A DNA stretch of 64,000 nucleotides from Terrihalobacillus insolitus. GTDB taxonomy: Bacteria > Bacillota > Bacilli > Bacillales > Amphibacillaceae. The stretch spans positions 329,649 to 393,648 of the forward strand of contig NZ_JAMQKB010000001.1 in the NCBI RefSeq assembly GCF_028416575.1. The letters run 5' to 3'. A program made the translations under genes and the position numbers. Position 1 is the stretch's first letter. Each line of letters opens with the position of its first letter. The notes beneath the pieces are model-generated. The model was not told where the DNA came from, ran no database searches, and saw nothing but the letters and a program-made list of their open reading frames with translations. Of this stretch, positions 34,271-43,339 are shown piece by piece.

Positions 34271-35271
34271 CGCTTCACACGCTCCTCACCTTTCAGAGAA
34301 TTTTCAAGTGGAAGATCGGAGGAACGGACTATTTGAGCTTCCAAGTAATTTATCTCCTGCACATTTTCTCCATTAGCAATGTCAACCATGAGCTCTAATC
34401 CTTTGTAACCCATTTCATAGGGCTGTTGTGCAACGGTTGCATCAATCGTCCCTTGTTTGATCAACTTCAAAGTTTCTGGGAGCGTATCAAACGCAAGTAT
34501 GTATACATCCTTTGTTCGCCCGAGGCTTTGGACAGTTGCAGAAATCCCTGGGCCATCAAGCGCACTTGTCCCAAAAAAAGCGGTCACATCAGGGTATTTT
34601 GTAAAAATTTGATATGTCTTATCTGCTGCCTGTACACGGGAAATGTTAGACGGCTCTACTGCAACAATTTCTATTTCGGTATTTTGTTTCACAGCATCAC
34701 GAAAGCCATTTACCCGCTCCTGCTGACTCGTCGACTGCAAGCTCCCCGTAATAATGCCGACTTTAGCACTACCATTTGTCGCCTTAGCTAGCGTTTGCCC
34801 TGCAAGAAAGCCGGCAGCATAATTATCCGTGCCTACATATGCTAAACGACGACTGTCCGTTGCATCGGTATCAAGTGTCACAACAGGAATACCTTGTTGA
34901 ATGGCTTCATTAATTACTGGTATCATTTCTTCTGTCAAGCCTTGCGTTAAAATGCCGTCTGCTTTTGAGGCAATAGCCATTTCCATCACCTTAATATGCT
35001 GATCCATATCCGTTTGCTCGGGGCCAGTGTATTCAACAGCAGCATCATATTTCGTTGCAGCCTCCTTTGCACCTTGTTCAATCATTTGCCAGTAGGGGTT
35101 GTCCATTTCTTCTGGAATGAGAACAAAATGGTATTGCGGCTTGGTAAAACTGGTTAGCTGTTTAGGCTTTGTATCAATTTGCATCGCTTTCACAATATAG
35201 TAAATAGAAAAAAATAAGGATAGCAAAAGCAGCGCAACTAAAATGGCAGTCATATATTTACGAATGAACAA
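34267..35271 (-). CDS. Membrane-anchored periplasmic-binding-protein-like sugar sensor (RbsB type)
   Basis: About 334 residues: one N-terminal membrane anchor without a lipobox (MTAILVALLLLSLFFSIYYIVKA), then a type I sugar-binding fold (FVLIPEEMDNPYWQMIEQGAKEAATKYD, GILTQGLTEEMIPVINEAIQQGIPVVTLDTDA, YVGTDNYAAGFLAGQTLA). Such proteins in kinase operons bind a sugar outside the cell and signal through the kinase rather than transport. A TTG at 35271 is eight bases after GGAGG and is preferred to the ATG at 35286, which overlaps that site. The ligand is probably a pentose or hexose. Confidence 0.85.
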   Translation of the reverse strand: MFIRKYMTAILVALLLLSLFFSIYYIVKAMQIDTKPKQLTSFTKPQYHFVLIPEEMDNPYWQMIEQGAKEAATKYDAAVEYTGPEQTDMDQHIKVMEMAIASKADGILTQGLTEEMIPVINEAIQQGIPVVTLDTDATDSRRLAYVGTDNYAAGFLAGQTLAKATNGSAKVGIITGSLQSTSQQERVNGFRDAVKQNTEIEIVAVEPSNISRVQAADKTYQIFTKYPDVTAFFGTSALDGPGISATVQSLGRTKDVYILAFDTLPETLKLIKQGTIDATVAQQPYEMGYKGLELMVDIANGENVQEINYLEAQIVRSSDLPLENSLKGEERVKR

Positions 35272-35352
35272 GTGTTTCACCTCCATGTTCGACTACTTTC
35301 ATTGTAGCGATAGGAACTTGAACAGACAATCCATAACTGAAAATATATAAGA

Positions 35353-35368
35353 ATGCGTGTTCAAAAAG
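35353..35368 (+). repeat. Remnant end of the dispersed repeat
   Basis: ATGCGTGTTCAAAAAG matches the left end of copy A, and a weaker match (AGTGCGTGTAGAAA) occurs about 160 bp further at 35516. The rest of the 350-bp gap between the sensor operon and the TauE-like gene holds no gene that I can support; it must contain both promoters. Confidence 0.5.
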
Positions 35369-35626
35369 TGTTTCAGAATAAACCTAGCATTTAGATCATA
35401 TTCTGTCTTGAAATGGATCATTCGATTTGGCCGTTCAGTTTTCCATGAGGGGTGATCGGTCCTAGCAGATAATAACAACAACGATTTGTTATTACACTAA
35501 TTTCCGAATTATAGTAGTGCGTGTAGAAACATTCACCTGTTCCAAAGCAGGCTTACATATGGGTATACGCTGTAATCATTAACTGCTACTATTATAAATA
35601 GTCAATCTATTTGGGGAGGAAACGTA

Positions 35627-36415
35627 ATGGATCTTTCATCAGGACTGCTTCTACTTATAGTCGGTCTCATCGCTGGTGGATACGGAACAATTGTCGGGGC
35701 TGGCGGTGGATTTATTTTTGTTCCAGCACTACTACTTTTTTTTGATATGGAGCCCGCATATGCTGCTGGTTCTGGATTGGTAATCGTCCTCATTAATTCT
35801 CTTTCTGGTGTATACGGATATGCGAAACAAAAGAAAATTAATTATCGAATAGGGATGAACATTGTGATTGGAGCGGTTCCAGGATCACTTTTAGGTGTCT
35901 GGCTATTACAGCTGCAACCCTCTGATTCAAAAATATTTTATTGGATTTTTGCCACGATCTTACTAGCATTAGGGATATTCTTGCTCATCAAAAATTCCCC
36001 AATTCAGTTGAAAATTTTCCTAAAAACGGACTCGGAGACACCCGAAAAAGACATCCCTCCTATTTTAAAGAGTAAATGGTTTGTCCCCCTTGGATTACTA
36101 ATGGGAGTGCTGTCTAGTTATCTTGGTATTGGTGGTGGTTGGTTACTCGTTCCTATTTTGATTTATTTATTCTATCTACCTACACATCAGGCAACAGCAA
36201 CATCCATTTTTACCTTAAGCTTGTACACAACAGTCGGGGTTATCTCTCAATTGTTATATGGCTCGATCGATTGGCCGGCAGTTATTTGGGGTGGAATTGG
36301 CGTTTTCATTGGGGCACAACTCGGGGTTTATTTGTCCAAAAAAATACCAGGAAAAATCGTGATGCAAATGCTGTCTGCATTATTGATTATTATTGGCATT
36401 CGAATGTATTTTTAA
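35627..36415 (+). CDS. TauE/SafE family membrane exporter
   Basis: 262 residues, about eight membrane segments in two repeats. The repeat motifs are GGYGTIVGAGGGFIFVPALLLFFDMEPAYAAGSGL near residue 18 and GVLSSYLGIGGGWLLVPILIYLFYLPTHQATATS near 165. The family moves sulfite, sulfonates or organic acids across the cytoplasmic membrane; the substrate here is unknown. GGGGAGG precedes the ATG. It is transcribed alone and converges, across a repeat array, on an amino-acid importer operon. Confidence 0.85.
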   Translation: MDLSSGLLLLIVGLIAGGYGTIVGAGGGFIFVPALLLFFDMEPAYAAGSGLVIVLINSLSGVYGYAKQKKINYRIGMNIVIGAVPGSLLGVWLLQLQPSDSKIFYWIFATILLALGIFLLIKNSPIQLKIFLKTDSETPEKDIPPILKSKWFVPLGLLMGVLSSYLGIGGGWLLVPILIYLFYLPTHQATATSIFTLSLYTTVGVISQLLYGSIDWPAVIWGGIGVFIGAQLGVYLSKKIPGKIVMQMLSALLIIIGIRMYF

Positions 36416-36445
36416 TTTTAAAAGTTCTAAATCCTATGTTATTAA

Positions 36446-37120
36446 TCAGTCCGCTAAAACCCCGTTTTTTTACCAAATAAGAGCCTCTCAGTCCGCGAAA
36501 AATTCGATGCGGACTCAGAGGCCCTTATTTTCAGTAAAAGGCCTTGTTTTCATGGTTAAGCGGACTCACAGACCGTTATTTGCTCTAAATGGGCTTTTGT
36601 TGGCTGGCTTTTTGGCAATTAACGGCCTCTCAGTCCGCTAAACCCTCCAAAACAACGGTTTTTTGCCAAATAAGAGCCTCTCAGTCCGCGAAAAATTCGA
36701 TGCGGACTCAGAGGCCGTTATTTTCAGTAAAAGGCCTTGTTTTCATGGTTAAGCGGACTCACAGACCGTTATTTGCTCTAAATGGGCTTTTGTTGGCTGG
36801 CTTTTTGGCAATTAACGTCCCCTCAGTCCGCTAAACCCTCCAAAACAACAGTTTTTTGCCAAATAAGAGCCTCTCAGTCCGCGAAAAAAAAGATGCGGAC
36901 TCAGAGGCCCTTATTTTCAGTAAACGGCCTCGTTTCCTTGGTTAAGCGGACTCACAGACCGTTATTTGCTCTAAAAGGGCTTTTGTTGGCTGGCTTTTTA
37001 GCAATTAACGGCCTCTCTGTCCGCTAAACCCTCCAAAACAACAGTTTTTTGCCAAATAAGAGCCTCTCAGTCCGCGAAAAATTCGATGCGGACTCAGAGG
37101 CCGTTATTTTCGGAAAAAGG
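36446..37120. repeat. 193-bp tandem array of paired palindromes
   Basis: The motif GAGCCTCTCAGTCCGCG occurs at 36481, 36674, 36867 and 37060, exactly 193 bp apart, with only scattered substitutions. Within a unit a GCGGACTCA-type motif occurs twice forward (36509, 36560) and twice reversed (AGTCCGC ending 36638 and 36689), each pair 51 bp apart. A unit can therefore fold into nested stems such as GCCTCTCAGTCCGC/GCGGACTCAGAGGC. Open frames across it are not genes since 193 is not divisible by three. It fills the space between two convergent operons and may act in termination or as a cruciform. Confidence 0.88.
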
Positions 37121-37131
37121 TGCCAAGCACA

Positions 37132-37872
37132 TTACAAAATTGACTTCAAAAATTCTTGTGTGCGTTTTTCCTTTGGATTTTCAAAAACCTCGCCTGGATT
37201 GCCTCGTTCAACGATACGTCCTTCATGCATATAAACAAGCCAATCACCAACTTCTCTTGCAAATCCCATTTCATGTGTAACAACAACCATCGTCATTCCT
37301 TCCTCAGCGAGCTGTTTCATCGTTGCAAGCACCTCACCAACAAGCTCAGGATCAAGTGCCGATGTTGGTTCATCAAACAACATTATGTCCGGTTTCATCG
37401 CCAAGGAACGCGCGATTGCGACTCGTTGTTTTTGTCCACCTGACAGCTTGGAAGGGTATACGTCATATTTATCACCCAACCCAACTTTATCAAGTAGTTC
37501 TTTCCCTTCTTTTACCGCTTGAGCTTTGTTGATCCCTTTGACATGTATCGGTGCTTCAATTACATTCTCAAGTACACTTTTGTGGGGGAACAAATTAAAA
37601 TGCTGAAACACCATGCCTACGCGCTCACGTACTTTATTTAAATCGTGTGTTTGTGGCTCAATTTGCTCACCTTCAATCGTAATTGTCCCACTATTTTTCA
37701 ATTCAAGAAAATTCAAGCAGCGTAACAACGTGCTTTTCCCTGATCCACTCGCACCAACCAAAACAACAACATCACTCTCTTTTACAGTTATATCAATATC
37801 TTTCAATACATGTAGATCCCCGAAAAATTTATTCAATTTTTCAATCCTGATCATATCCTGTTTTTCGCTCAT
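37132..37872 (-). CDS. Polar amino-acid ABC transporter ATP-binding protein
   Basis: 246 residues, GlnQ/TcyC-like. Walker A is GASGSGKST near residue 36, the signature motif is [11 protein letters not shown] near 138, Walker B is [15 protein letters not shown] near 160, and the switch His is in [12 protein letters not shown]. It drives uptake through the adjacent permease. It follows the permease by 14 bp. Its 3' end lies within 20 bp of the palindromic repeat array. Confidence 0.92.
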   Translation of the reverse strand: MSEKQDMIRIEKLNKFFGDLHVLKDIDITVKESDVVVLVGASGSGKSTLLRCLNFLELKNSGTITIEGEQIEPQTHDLNKVRERVGMVFQHFNLFPHKSVLENVIEAPIHVKGINKAQAVKEGKELLDKVGLGDKYDVYPSKLSGGQKQRVAIARSLAMKPDIMLFDEPTSALDPELVGEVLATMKQLAEEGMTMVVVTHEMGFAREVGDWLVYMHEGRIVERGNPGEVFENPKEKRTQEFLKSIL

Positions 37873-37886
37873 ACTAGTCCTCCCAC

Positions 37887-38549
37887 TTAATCACTTTCAG
37901 CTAATTTTCGCTCCACTTTTCGCACAATCAATGTAAGGATCAACACAATAACTAAGTAATAAATAGCTACAATAAGATAATAAGTCAAAAAATCATAGTT
38001 GTTGGAGCCCTGCGTGTTGGAGACGCCAAACAATTCTTGCATCCCAATAAATGAGACAAGTGAGGAGTCTTTTAAGCCAATAATGAATTGGTTTCCAAGC
38101 GATGGAATGGCACGACGAAATGCCTGGGGTAAAACAATGCGGCGCATCATGAGGCCACGTTTCATGCCAAGCGACCGCCCCGCTTCATGCTGCCCTTTAT
38201 CAATCGATTGAATAGACCCCCGAATAATTTCAGCTATATATGCCCCGTTGTGGAAGGCAAGTCCTGCAGTACCCGCCCAGAAAGCGTTCAACTCGACAAT
38301 TTCATACAAACCATAAAAAAGTACGAAAATCTGTACAATTAGGGGTGTGCCACGAACAACCCAAATATAAACATCTGCAATACCATCAAGAATCTTAATA
38401 TTAGATATTTTAAAAAGGGCAAATAGTAACCCTATAAAGAATGCTATTATTAACGAGGCTGCGGTCAACTGTACTGTCAGCCATAAGCCTTGTAGAAATA
38501 AATCGGAACTACTAAAAAATGTTTTAAAAAAATCAATAATTGCTAGCAA
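37887..38549 (-). CDS. Polar amino-acid ABC transporter permease (HisM type)
   Basis: About 220 residues with five membrane segments. It has the family start region [29 protein letters not shown] and the EAA-type motif [39 protein letters not shown] 38549 is chosen because AAGGAG lies 8 nt before it; an upstream in-frame ATG at 38600 has no ribosome site. Together with the ATPase and the binding protein it forms a complete importer, perhaps for cystine, glutamine or another polar amino acid. Confidence 0.88.
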   Translation of the reverse strand: MLAIIDFFKTFFSSSDLFLQGLWLTVQLTAASLIIAFFIGLLFALFKISNIKILDGIADVYIWVVRGTPLIVQIFVLFYGLYEIVELNAFWAGTAGLAFHNGAYIAEIIRGSIQSIDKGQHEAGRSLGMKRGLMMRRIVLPQAFRRAIPSLGNQFIIGLKDSSLVSFIGMQELFGVSNTQGSNNYDFLTYYLIVAIYYLVIVLILTLIVRKVERKLAESD

Positions 38550-38642
38550 ACTACTCAACTCCTTATGAAAGGTAAATGCGCGCAGTATGTTTGCGCACAT
38601 TTACCACAGACTACCTACTTTTCTTGCTTATTTAACGTAACT

Positions 38643-39506
38643 TTAAGGTTCCTGAGTGATATCCGCACCAACCCACTCCATACTAATCTTTTTCAACTCG
38701 CCACTTGACTTTAATTCTTGTAATGCTTTATTGATCGCTTCTAGCAGGGCCTTATTTTCCTTGTTGACTGCAACCGCTTGTTTACTTACATCCAATTGTA
38801 CCTTTGCTTCTATTTCAAGCCCATTTTCAATCGCTGTCTTTCCAGTGATCGAATCCGTAATTACCGCATCATGGCGACCTTGTGCTAATGACTGAAGAGC
38901 AACAACATCACTATCCACCTGTGGTATGTTATCCGTATACTTTTCCGCAATACTCACATAGGTTGAACCCCTTGATACAGAAACCTCTTTACCTTCCAAG
39001 TCCTCAGCCGTTTCAATATCGCTATCAGCTCTCGTGAAGATAACCGGTCCAGAGTAATAATAAGGTTCCGAAAAATCCACTTCTTTTAGCCTTTCTTCCG
39101 TAATCGTATGGCTAGCAACTGCCGCATCGTAGCGACCACTGTTTACTCCACTTACGATACCAGAAAACTTCGCCTTTTGCTGGTTCGGTTCTAAGCCAAG
39201 TTTCTCAGCAATTGCTTCGGCGACAGCAATATCGTATCCAATCATCTCGCTGCCTTCCATATAACTGAATGGCTTAAACTCTCCCGATGCAGCAAAAGTA
39301 AATGCTCCATCCTCAACTAAAGTAAACTCCCCCCCAGCAGATTCGCTTTCTCCCTCTCCACTGGAAGATTCATCTTCTCCTGCATTCGTTTCATCTTCTC
39401 CATTTGAACCAGCATTTTCGCCGTCATCATTCCCACTGCCACAAGCAGAAAGAGCTAGTACAACGGAAAGAATCAATGACAAAATAAGGAACCACCTTTT
39501 TCTCAT
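38643..39506 (-). CDS. Polar amino-acid ABC transporter binding lipoprotein
   Basis: 287 residues: lipobox LSAC (Cys near 22), an acidic Gly/Ser/Glu linker of about 40 residues, and a family 3 solute-binding domain (FTFAASGEFKPFSYMEGSEMIGYDIAVAEAIAEKLG). Later segments are RYDAAVASHTITEERLKEVDFSEPYYYSGPVIF and GSTYVSIAEKY. It leads the operon with the permease and ATPase. The substrate class is a polar amino acid; the exact one cannot be read. Confidence 0.9.
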   Translation of the reverse strand: MRKRWFLILSLILSVVLALSACGSGNDDGENAGSNGEDETNAGEDESSSGEGESESAGGEFTLVEDGAFTFAASGEFKPFSYMEGSEMIGYDIAVAEAIAEKLGLEPNQQKAKFSGIVSGVNSGRYDAAVASHTITEERLKEVDFSEPYYYSGPVIFTRADSDIETAEDLEGKEVSVSRGSTYVSIAEKYTDNIPQVDSDVVALQSLAQGRHDAVITDSITGKTAIENGLEIEAKVQLDVSKQAVAVNKENKALLEAINKALQELKSSGELKKISMEWVGADITQEP

Positions 39507-40098
39507 TATTAATTACCCCTCTCATTTTTTATAGTTCGTGTTCAATGACTTTTTGAACAACCACTTATGGACAAATCTAACTGGTCGACACATTTCATTA
39601 GCTAGACCCTTAGATTTTCAATGTACTATCTTAAAGTATAAACGAGAATAGCATTTACTTAAACTAAAAATGAAAAAATTAGGAAGATTATAATTATGGT
39701 ACAACAACTGGAGGTGCTAGTCCCACTCTCTTCCACATATCAGCTTAAAAATCGCCACGGCTCTATTTCCGATTTTTAACAGTTATAATGACAATCAAAA
39801 ATTATTCAATGGCCTTTTGCTTTAGAGATTTGGAATGATCCAATCCCATCATCCTTTTGTCAAATCATGTATATTCAAAATATTAAATTTTCTGCATTTT
39901 TTCATACAAAGTGTAATAGAATTAATCAAAATATTAAAAAAATGAAAGTAAAACAATGAAAAGGGTTTACTTTTGTTTTAAAGCAACATTCACTTATACT
40001 TCAGAATCTTTTAACATCATTTTGATTTAAAAATACTTTGAAAAGGAGGGTAGATTTCTAGGACAAGTTTAACCAATTAAGAATTAGGGGGAACAAAA
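39507..40098. other. Intergenic region with a repeat remnant, no gene
   Basis: This 590-bp gap separates the divergent amino-acid importer and tricarboxylate transporter. At 39532-39560 both termini of the dispersed repeat are almost fused (CGTGTTCAA, 3 bp, CTTTTTGAAC), as if the interior were deleted. A weak promoter-like TTGTTT...TATACT is present near 39973-40000 before tctC. Nothing else is convincing. Confidence 0.5.
39532..39560. repeat. Solo terminal remnant of the dispersed repeat
   Basis: CGTGTTCAA and CTTTTTGAAC lie next to each other with 3 bp between them, leaving just the inverted ends of the 280-345 bp element. Confidence 0.55.
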
Positions 40099-41079
40099 TT
40101 GAAAAAATTTACTTTCATATCGTTAATCGGCTTAATGGTGATTTTAACCTTATCTGCCTGTGGATCTAAAGCTAGTAACGAAGCAAAAACAAGTGATTAT
40201 CCAAATAAAGCTATTCAGATCGTGGTACCTTGGGGTGCTGGAGGAGATACCGATGCGATTAATCGTCTAGTTGCGAAAGAACTTGAAAATATTCTCGACA
40301 CTGACGTTGTTGTAAAGAATGTATCTGGTGGAAGTGGTGTAGTTGGAGCACAACAGGTTTTAAACGCAGATAATGATGGGTACACCCTCCTCTCCATCCA
40401 CGACTCTGTTGCAATGTCCCAACTTACTGGGCAATCTGATTTTGGCTATTTTGATTTTGAACCAATTGCATTAATGACTTCCACTTACGATGCAGTTGCC
40501 ACAAATCCAGATAGCCCCTGGGATTCCATGGAAGATGTTGTGGAATATGCAAAAGAAAACCCTGGAGAAATATCCTATGCCGCTTCTATTGGTTCCACTT
40601 CACAACTAGAACCAGCATTAATAGAAACAGCCGCTGGTATTGACTTCAATATTGTTGGTTATGATGGAACCGCTAAAAGAATGAAGGCAGTTGTGGGTAA
40701 AGACGTCGACTTAGGTGGTGTTTCTGTCGTAGCAGGAAAGGATTACTTGGATGACAACCGAATGAAGCTTCTTGGTTATACAGGTGAAGAAAGAAGTCCT
40801 GTACTTCCAGATCTGCCGACACTTAAAGAACAAGGAATTGATGTTGTATCAGCAACGAACAGAGGACTTGTAGCACCAAAAGGTACTCCAAAAGAGATCA
40901 TAGAAAAACTAAGCAACGCACTTGAAGAAGTTGCTACAAGTGAAGCATTCACATCTAAAATGGAAGAACTCAGTACCGACGTTAATTTCAAAGCAACAGA
41001 AGCGTATAACGAATTCTTAAAGAAAAATGAAAAGGATATGAAAAAGTCCCTTAAGAAAAGTGGTTTGCTCGCAGAATAG
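40099..41079 (+). CDS. tctC: Tripartite tricarboxylate transporter substrate-binding lipoprotein
   Basis: 326 residues: signal peptide with lipobox LSAC (Cys near 21) and a TctC/Bug-type binding fold (YPNKAIQIVVPWGAGGDTDAINRLVAKEL, VVVKNVSGGSGVVGAQQVLNADNDGYTLL, GRLGY-like VVGYDGTAKRMKAVVGKDVDLG). It captures a carboxylate for the TctAB membrane pair. TTG 40099 is the start, seven bases after AGGGGG. Bug-type proteins are common in Proteobacteria and patchier in Bacillaceae. Confidence 0.9.
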   Translation: MKKFTFISLIGLMVILTLSACGSKASNEAKTSDYPNKAIQIVVPWGAGGDTDAINRLVAKELENILDTDVVVKNVSGGSGVVGAQQVLNADNDGYTLLSIHDSVAMSQLTGQSDFGYFDFEPIALMTSTYDAVATNPDSPWDSMEDVVEYAKENPGEISYAASIGSTSQLEPALIETAAGIDFNIVGYDGTAKRMKAVVGKDVDLGGVSVVAGKDYLDDNRMKLLGYTGEERSPVLPDLPTLKEQGIDVVSATNRGLVAPKGTPKEIIEKLSNALEEVATSEAFTSKMEELSTDVNFKATEAYNEFLKKNEKDMKKSLKKSGLLAE

Positions 41080-41094
41080 AAAGGAAGTTTTAAT

Positions 41095-41574
41095 ATGGTG
41101 AAAGCAAAACGAGACCTAATAAATTCTGTGGTAATTCTAGCTTTTAGCGGTTTTGCATATTATGGGTCCTCCTTAATCTCAGAACGCAATCTTGGTAAGA
41201 CAGAGGCTGACTTCTTCCCGAATATAATGATTGGGGTAATAGCCTTTTTAAGCTTATGTTTATTAGCAAATAGCATCGTTAGAATGAAGAAAGAGAAAGA
41301 TTCGCACTTAAATATTTCCATCAGGAAGCTACTCCAAGAAAATAAAAAAGTGATTTTAACCTTTATTTTGTTTGGACTGTATGTACTTCTACTCGGATAT
41401 ATTGGTTATTTCCCATCATCTATTCTGTTTTTAATAACACTATACCTCGTGCTCGCAACGAACAAGCAAAAAATGTGGATTGTTTGCCTAGGGTTTATTG
41501 CTTTAACACTGGTACTTTATATCGTTTTTCAAAATGCACTATCTGTTTTCCTTCCAACAGGGGTATTTTTTTAA
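41095..41574 (+). CDS. tctB: Tripartite tricarboxylate transporter small membrane subunit
   Basis: 159 residues with four membrane segments and the TctB pattern: an N-terminal helix, then GKTEADFFPNIMIGVIAFLSL, a charged loop, and two C-terminal helices ending FLPTGVFF. It couples TctC to the large subunit TctA. It lies 15 bp after tctC and 16 bp before tctA. A GGAAG site precedes the ATG. Confidence 0.87.
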   Translation: MVKAKRDLINSVVILAFSGFAYYGSSLISERNLGKTEADFFPNIMIGVIAFLSLCLLANSIVRMKKEKDSHLNISIRKLLQENKKVILTFILFGLYVLLLGYIGYFPSSILFLITLYLVLATNKQKMWIVCLGFIALTLVLYIVFQNALSVFLPTGVFF

Positions 41575-41590
41575 AGGGGAGTAACTACTT

Positions 41591-43078
41591 ATGGAAAATG
41601 TACTATTAAGCTTTGAAACGATTTTGAACGTTCAAACGATGACGATTCTATTAATTGGGGTCGTTGCGGGTATTATTGTAGGTAGTATTCCGGGGTTCAC
41701 CATTACTATGGGGGTCGCACTAACGTTACCATTTAGTTTTAGTATGGATCCAGTAAATGGGATTGCACTCATGATGGGTGTTCAAGTAGGCGGAAGTTCT
41801 GGGGGACTCATTACGGCGTGTCTCCTTGGTATCCCTGGAACCCCATCGGCAATGGCGACGACGTTTGATGGGTTTCCTATGGCTAAAAATGGTGAACCTG
41901 GCAAAGCATTAGCGATCGGCTTGTGGGCATCCTTTATTGGTTCCATTATTTCGGGGGTCATATTAATTTTCATGGCACCGTTACTCGCTGAATGGGCACT
42001 TGAATTTGGACCGTGGGAAATGTTCGCATTAATGATGTTTGGACTAAGTGCTATAGCAAGCTTAAGTGAGGGCTCCTTAATAAAAGGATTAATGTCTGGT
42101 AGTTTAGGTATTCTATTTGCACTTGTTGGTTCAGATCCATTAACCGCTATCCCAAGATTTACATTTGGATTTAGTCAACTGTCGGCAGGATTTAACTTCT
42201 TACCTGTTTTAATTGGACTGTTCGCTTTCTCCCAATTATTAGGTGACATTAAGAATCCGCCTCAATCCTTCAACATTGATCAACACACAAACATAACCTA
42301 TCCATTTAAAAAAGCAATCAAGGATATGTGGAATTCAACCGGCAATGTAATAAGGTCCAGTTTAATTGGTACTTTTGTAGGGATTTTGCCTGCTGCAGGT
42401 GGCAGCATAGCAAATATTTTGAGTTATGACGTCGCAAAAAAGTTTTCCAAAAAGCCCTTTACATTTGGAAAAGGGACAAAAGAAGGCATTATAGCAGCAG
42501 AATCAGCAAACAATTCATCTGTTGGAGGAGCACTCGTACCGATGCTTGCCTTTGGAATTCCTGGTGATGCAGTAACTGCTATGATGCTTGGCGCTTTGCT
42601 AATTCATGGCATCCAGCCTGGACCATTGCTAATGGAAAGTCAGCCTATATTAGTGAATGGTGTGTTCATTTCCTTTTTCCTTGCTGCATTTTTGATGTTA
42701 CTTGTCCAAAGCTTTGGTATTAAACTTTTTCTAAAAATTAATCAGATCCCTTTTCATTACCTAGTTCCCGTTATACTTCTATTGTGTGTTCTTGGGAGTT
42801 ATGCCGTCAACAATCGAATTTTTGATGTTTGGGTTCTCCTATTATTTGGTCTAATCGGATATTGGATGAAAAGGAACCAGTTTCCGTTACCCCCCTTTAT
42901 ATTGGGAATAATTTTAGGACCAATGATCGAATCGAATTTACGTCAGTCTATTTCATTAGAACCTGTAACAACCTTTTTCACTAGACCAATCTCAGCTGTA
43001 TTGCTAGTTCTTGCAGCGCTATCCATGATATATGGCGTTTACAGCAATATGAAGAGTAATAAACAGCTAGAAAATTAG
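41591..43078 (+). CDS. tctA: Tripartite tricarboxylate transporter large membrane subunit
   Basis: 495 residues with about 12 membrane segments. It shows the TctA signatures GVVAGIIVGSIPGFTITMGVALTLPFSFSM, the segment GGLITACLLGIPGTPSAMATTFDGFPMAKNGEPGKALAIGL, and GIIAAESANNSSVGGALVPMLAFGIPGDAVTAMMLGALLIHG. It forms the ion-driven translocation channel. The substrate is a di- or tricarboxylate by family, not proven here. Last gene of the tct operon, ended by a hairpin at 43149-43188. Confidence 0.92.
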   Translation: MENVLLSFETILNVQTMTILLIGVVAGIIVGSIPGFTITMGVALTLPFSFSMDPVNGIALMMGVQVGGSSGGLITACLLGIPGTPSAMATTFDGFPMAKNGEPGKALAIGLWASFIGSIISGVILIFMAPLLAEWALEFGPWEMFALMMFGLSAIASLSEGSLIKGLMSGSLGILFALVGSDPLTAIPRFTFGFSQLSAGFNFLPVLIGLFAFSQLLGDIKNPPQSFNIDQHTNITYPFKKAIKDMWNSTGNVIRSSLIGTFVGILPAAGGSIANILSYDVAKKFSKKPFTFGKGTKEGIIAAESANNSSVGGALVPMLAFGIPGDAVTAMMLGALLIHGIQPGPLLMESQPILVNGVFISFFLAAFLMLLVQSFGIKLFLKINQIPFHYLVPVILLLCVLGSYAVNNRIFDVWVLLLFGLIGYWMKRNQFPLPPFILGIILGPMIESNLRQSISLEPVTTFFTRPISAVLLVLAALSMIYGVYSNMKSNKQLEN

Positions 43079-43148
43079 GTGCCAATGCCAGAATAAACAA
43101 CTTTGCTAATACAGGTAACATTGATGAAAAAGGTGAACCCCATTTTTA

Positions 43149-43188
43149 AAGAGCCCTGACCAAAACTACAATTTTGGCAGAGGCTCTT
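43149..43188 (+). terminator. Hairpin after tctA
   Basis: AAGAGCC (43149-43155) pairs with GGCTCTT (43182-43188), and an inner CCAAAA/TTTTGG extends the stem. The T tract is weak. Confidence 0.55.
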
Positions 43189-43339
43189 AGCTATCTCATA
43201 AACGACATGACTCTCTTTGTACTGGCTTTCCTGCACTATAGCCCACAGAACGCGTTGAAAAGAATCTTGTAAACGACACTACTCCAAAAGTGTCAGGCAC
43301 TGCAGAAAACATCTTTATATGTTCTGACAAAAACTTATT

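Noticed and set aside
35299-35481. 60-residue reverse frame between the sensor operon and the TauE-like gene
   Set aside because: No ribosome site, no recognisable family, and it lies in a region of repeat remnants.
36446-37120. CRISPR array
   Set aside because: The whole 193-bp unit repeats, with no unique spacers between short repeats, and no cas gene is near.
36393-37280. Several overlapping frames encoding similar RTQRPLFSVKGL-type peptides
   Set aside because: They are shadows of the 193-bp palindromic array in shifting frames, without ribosome sites.
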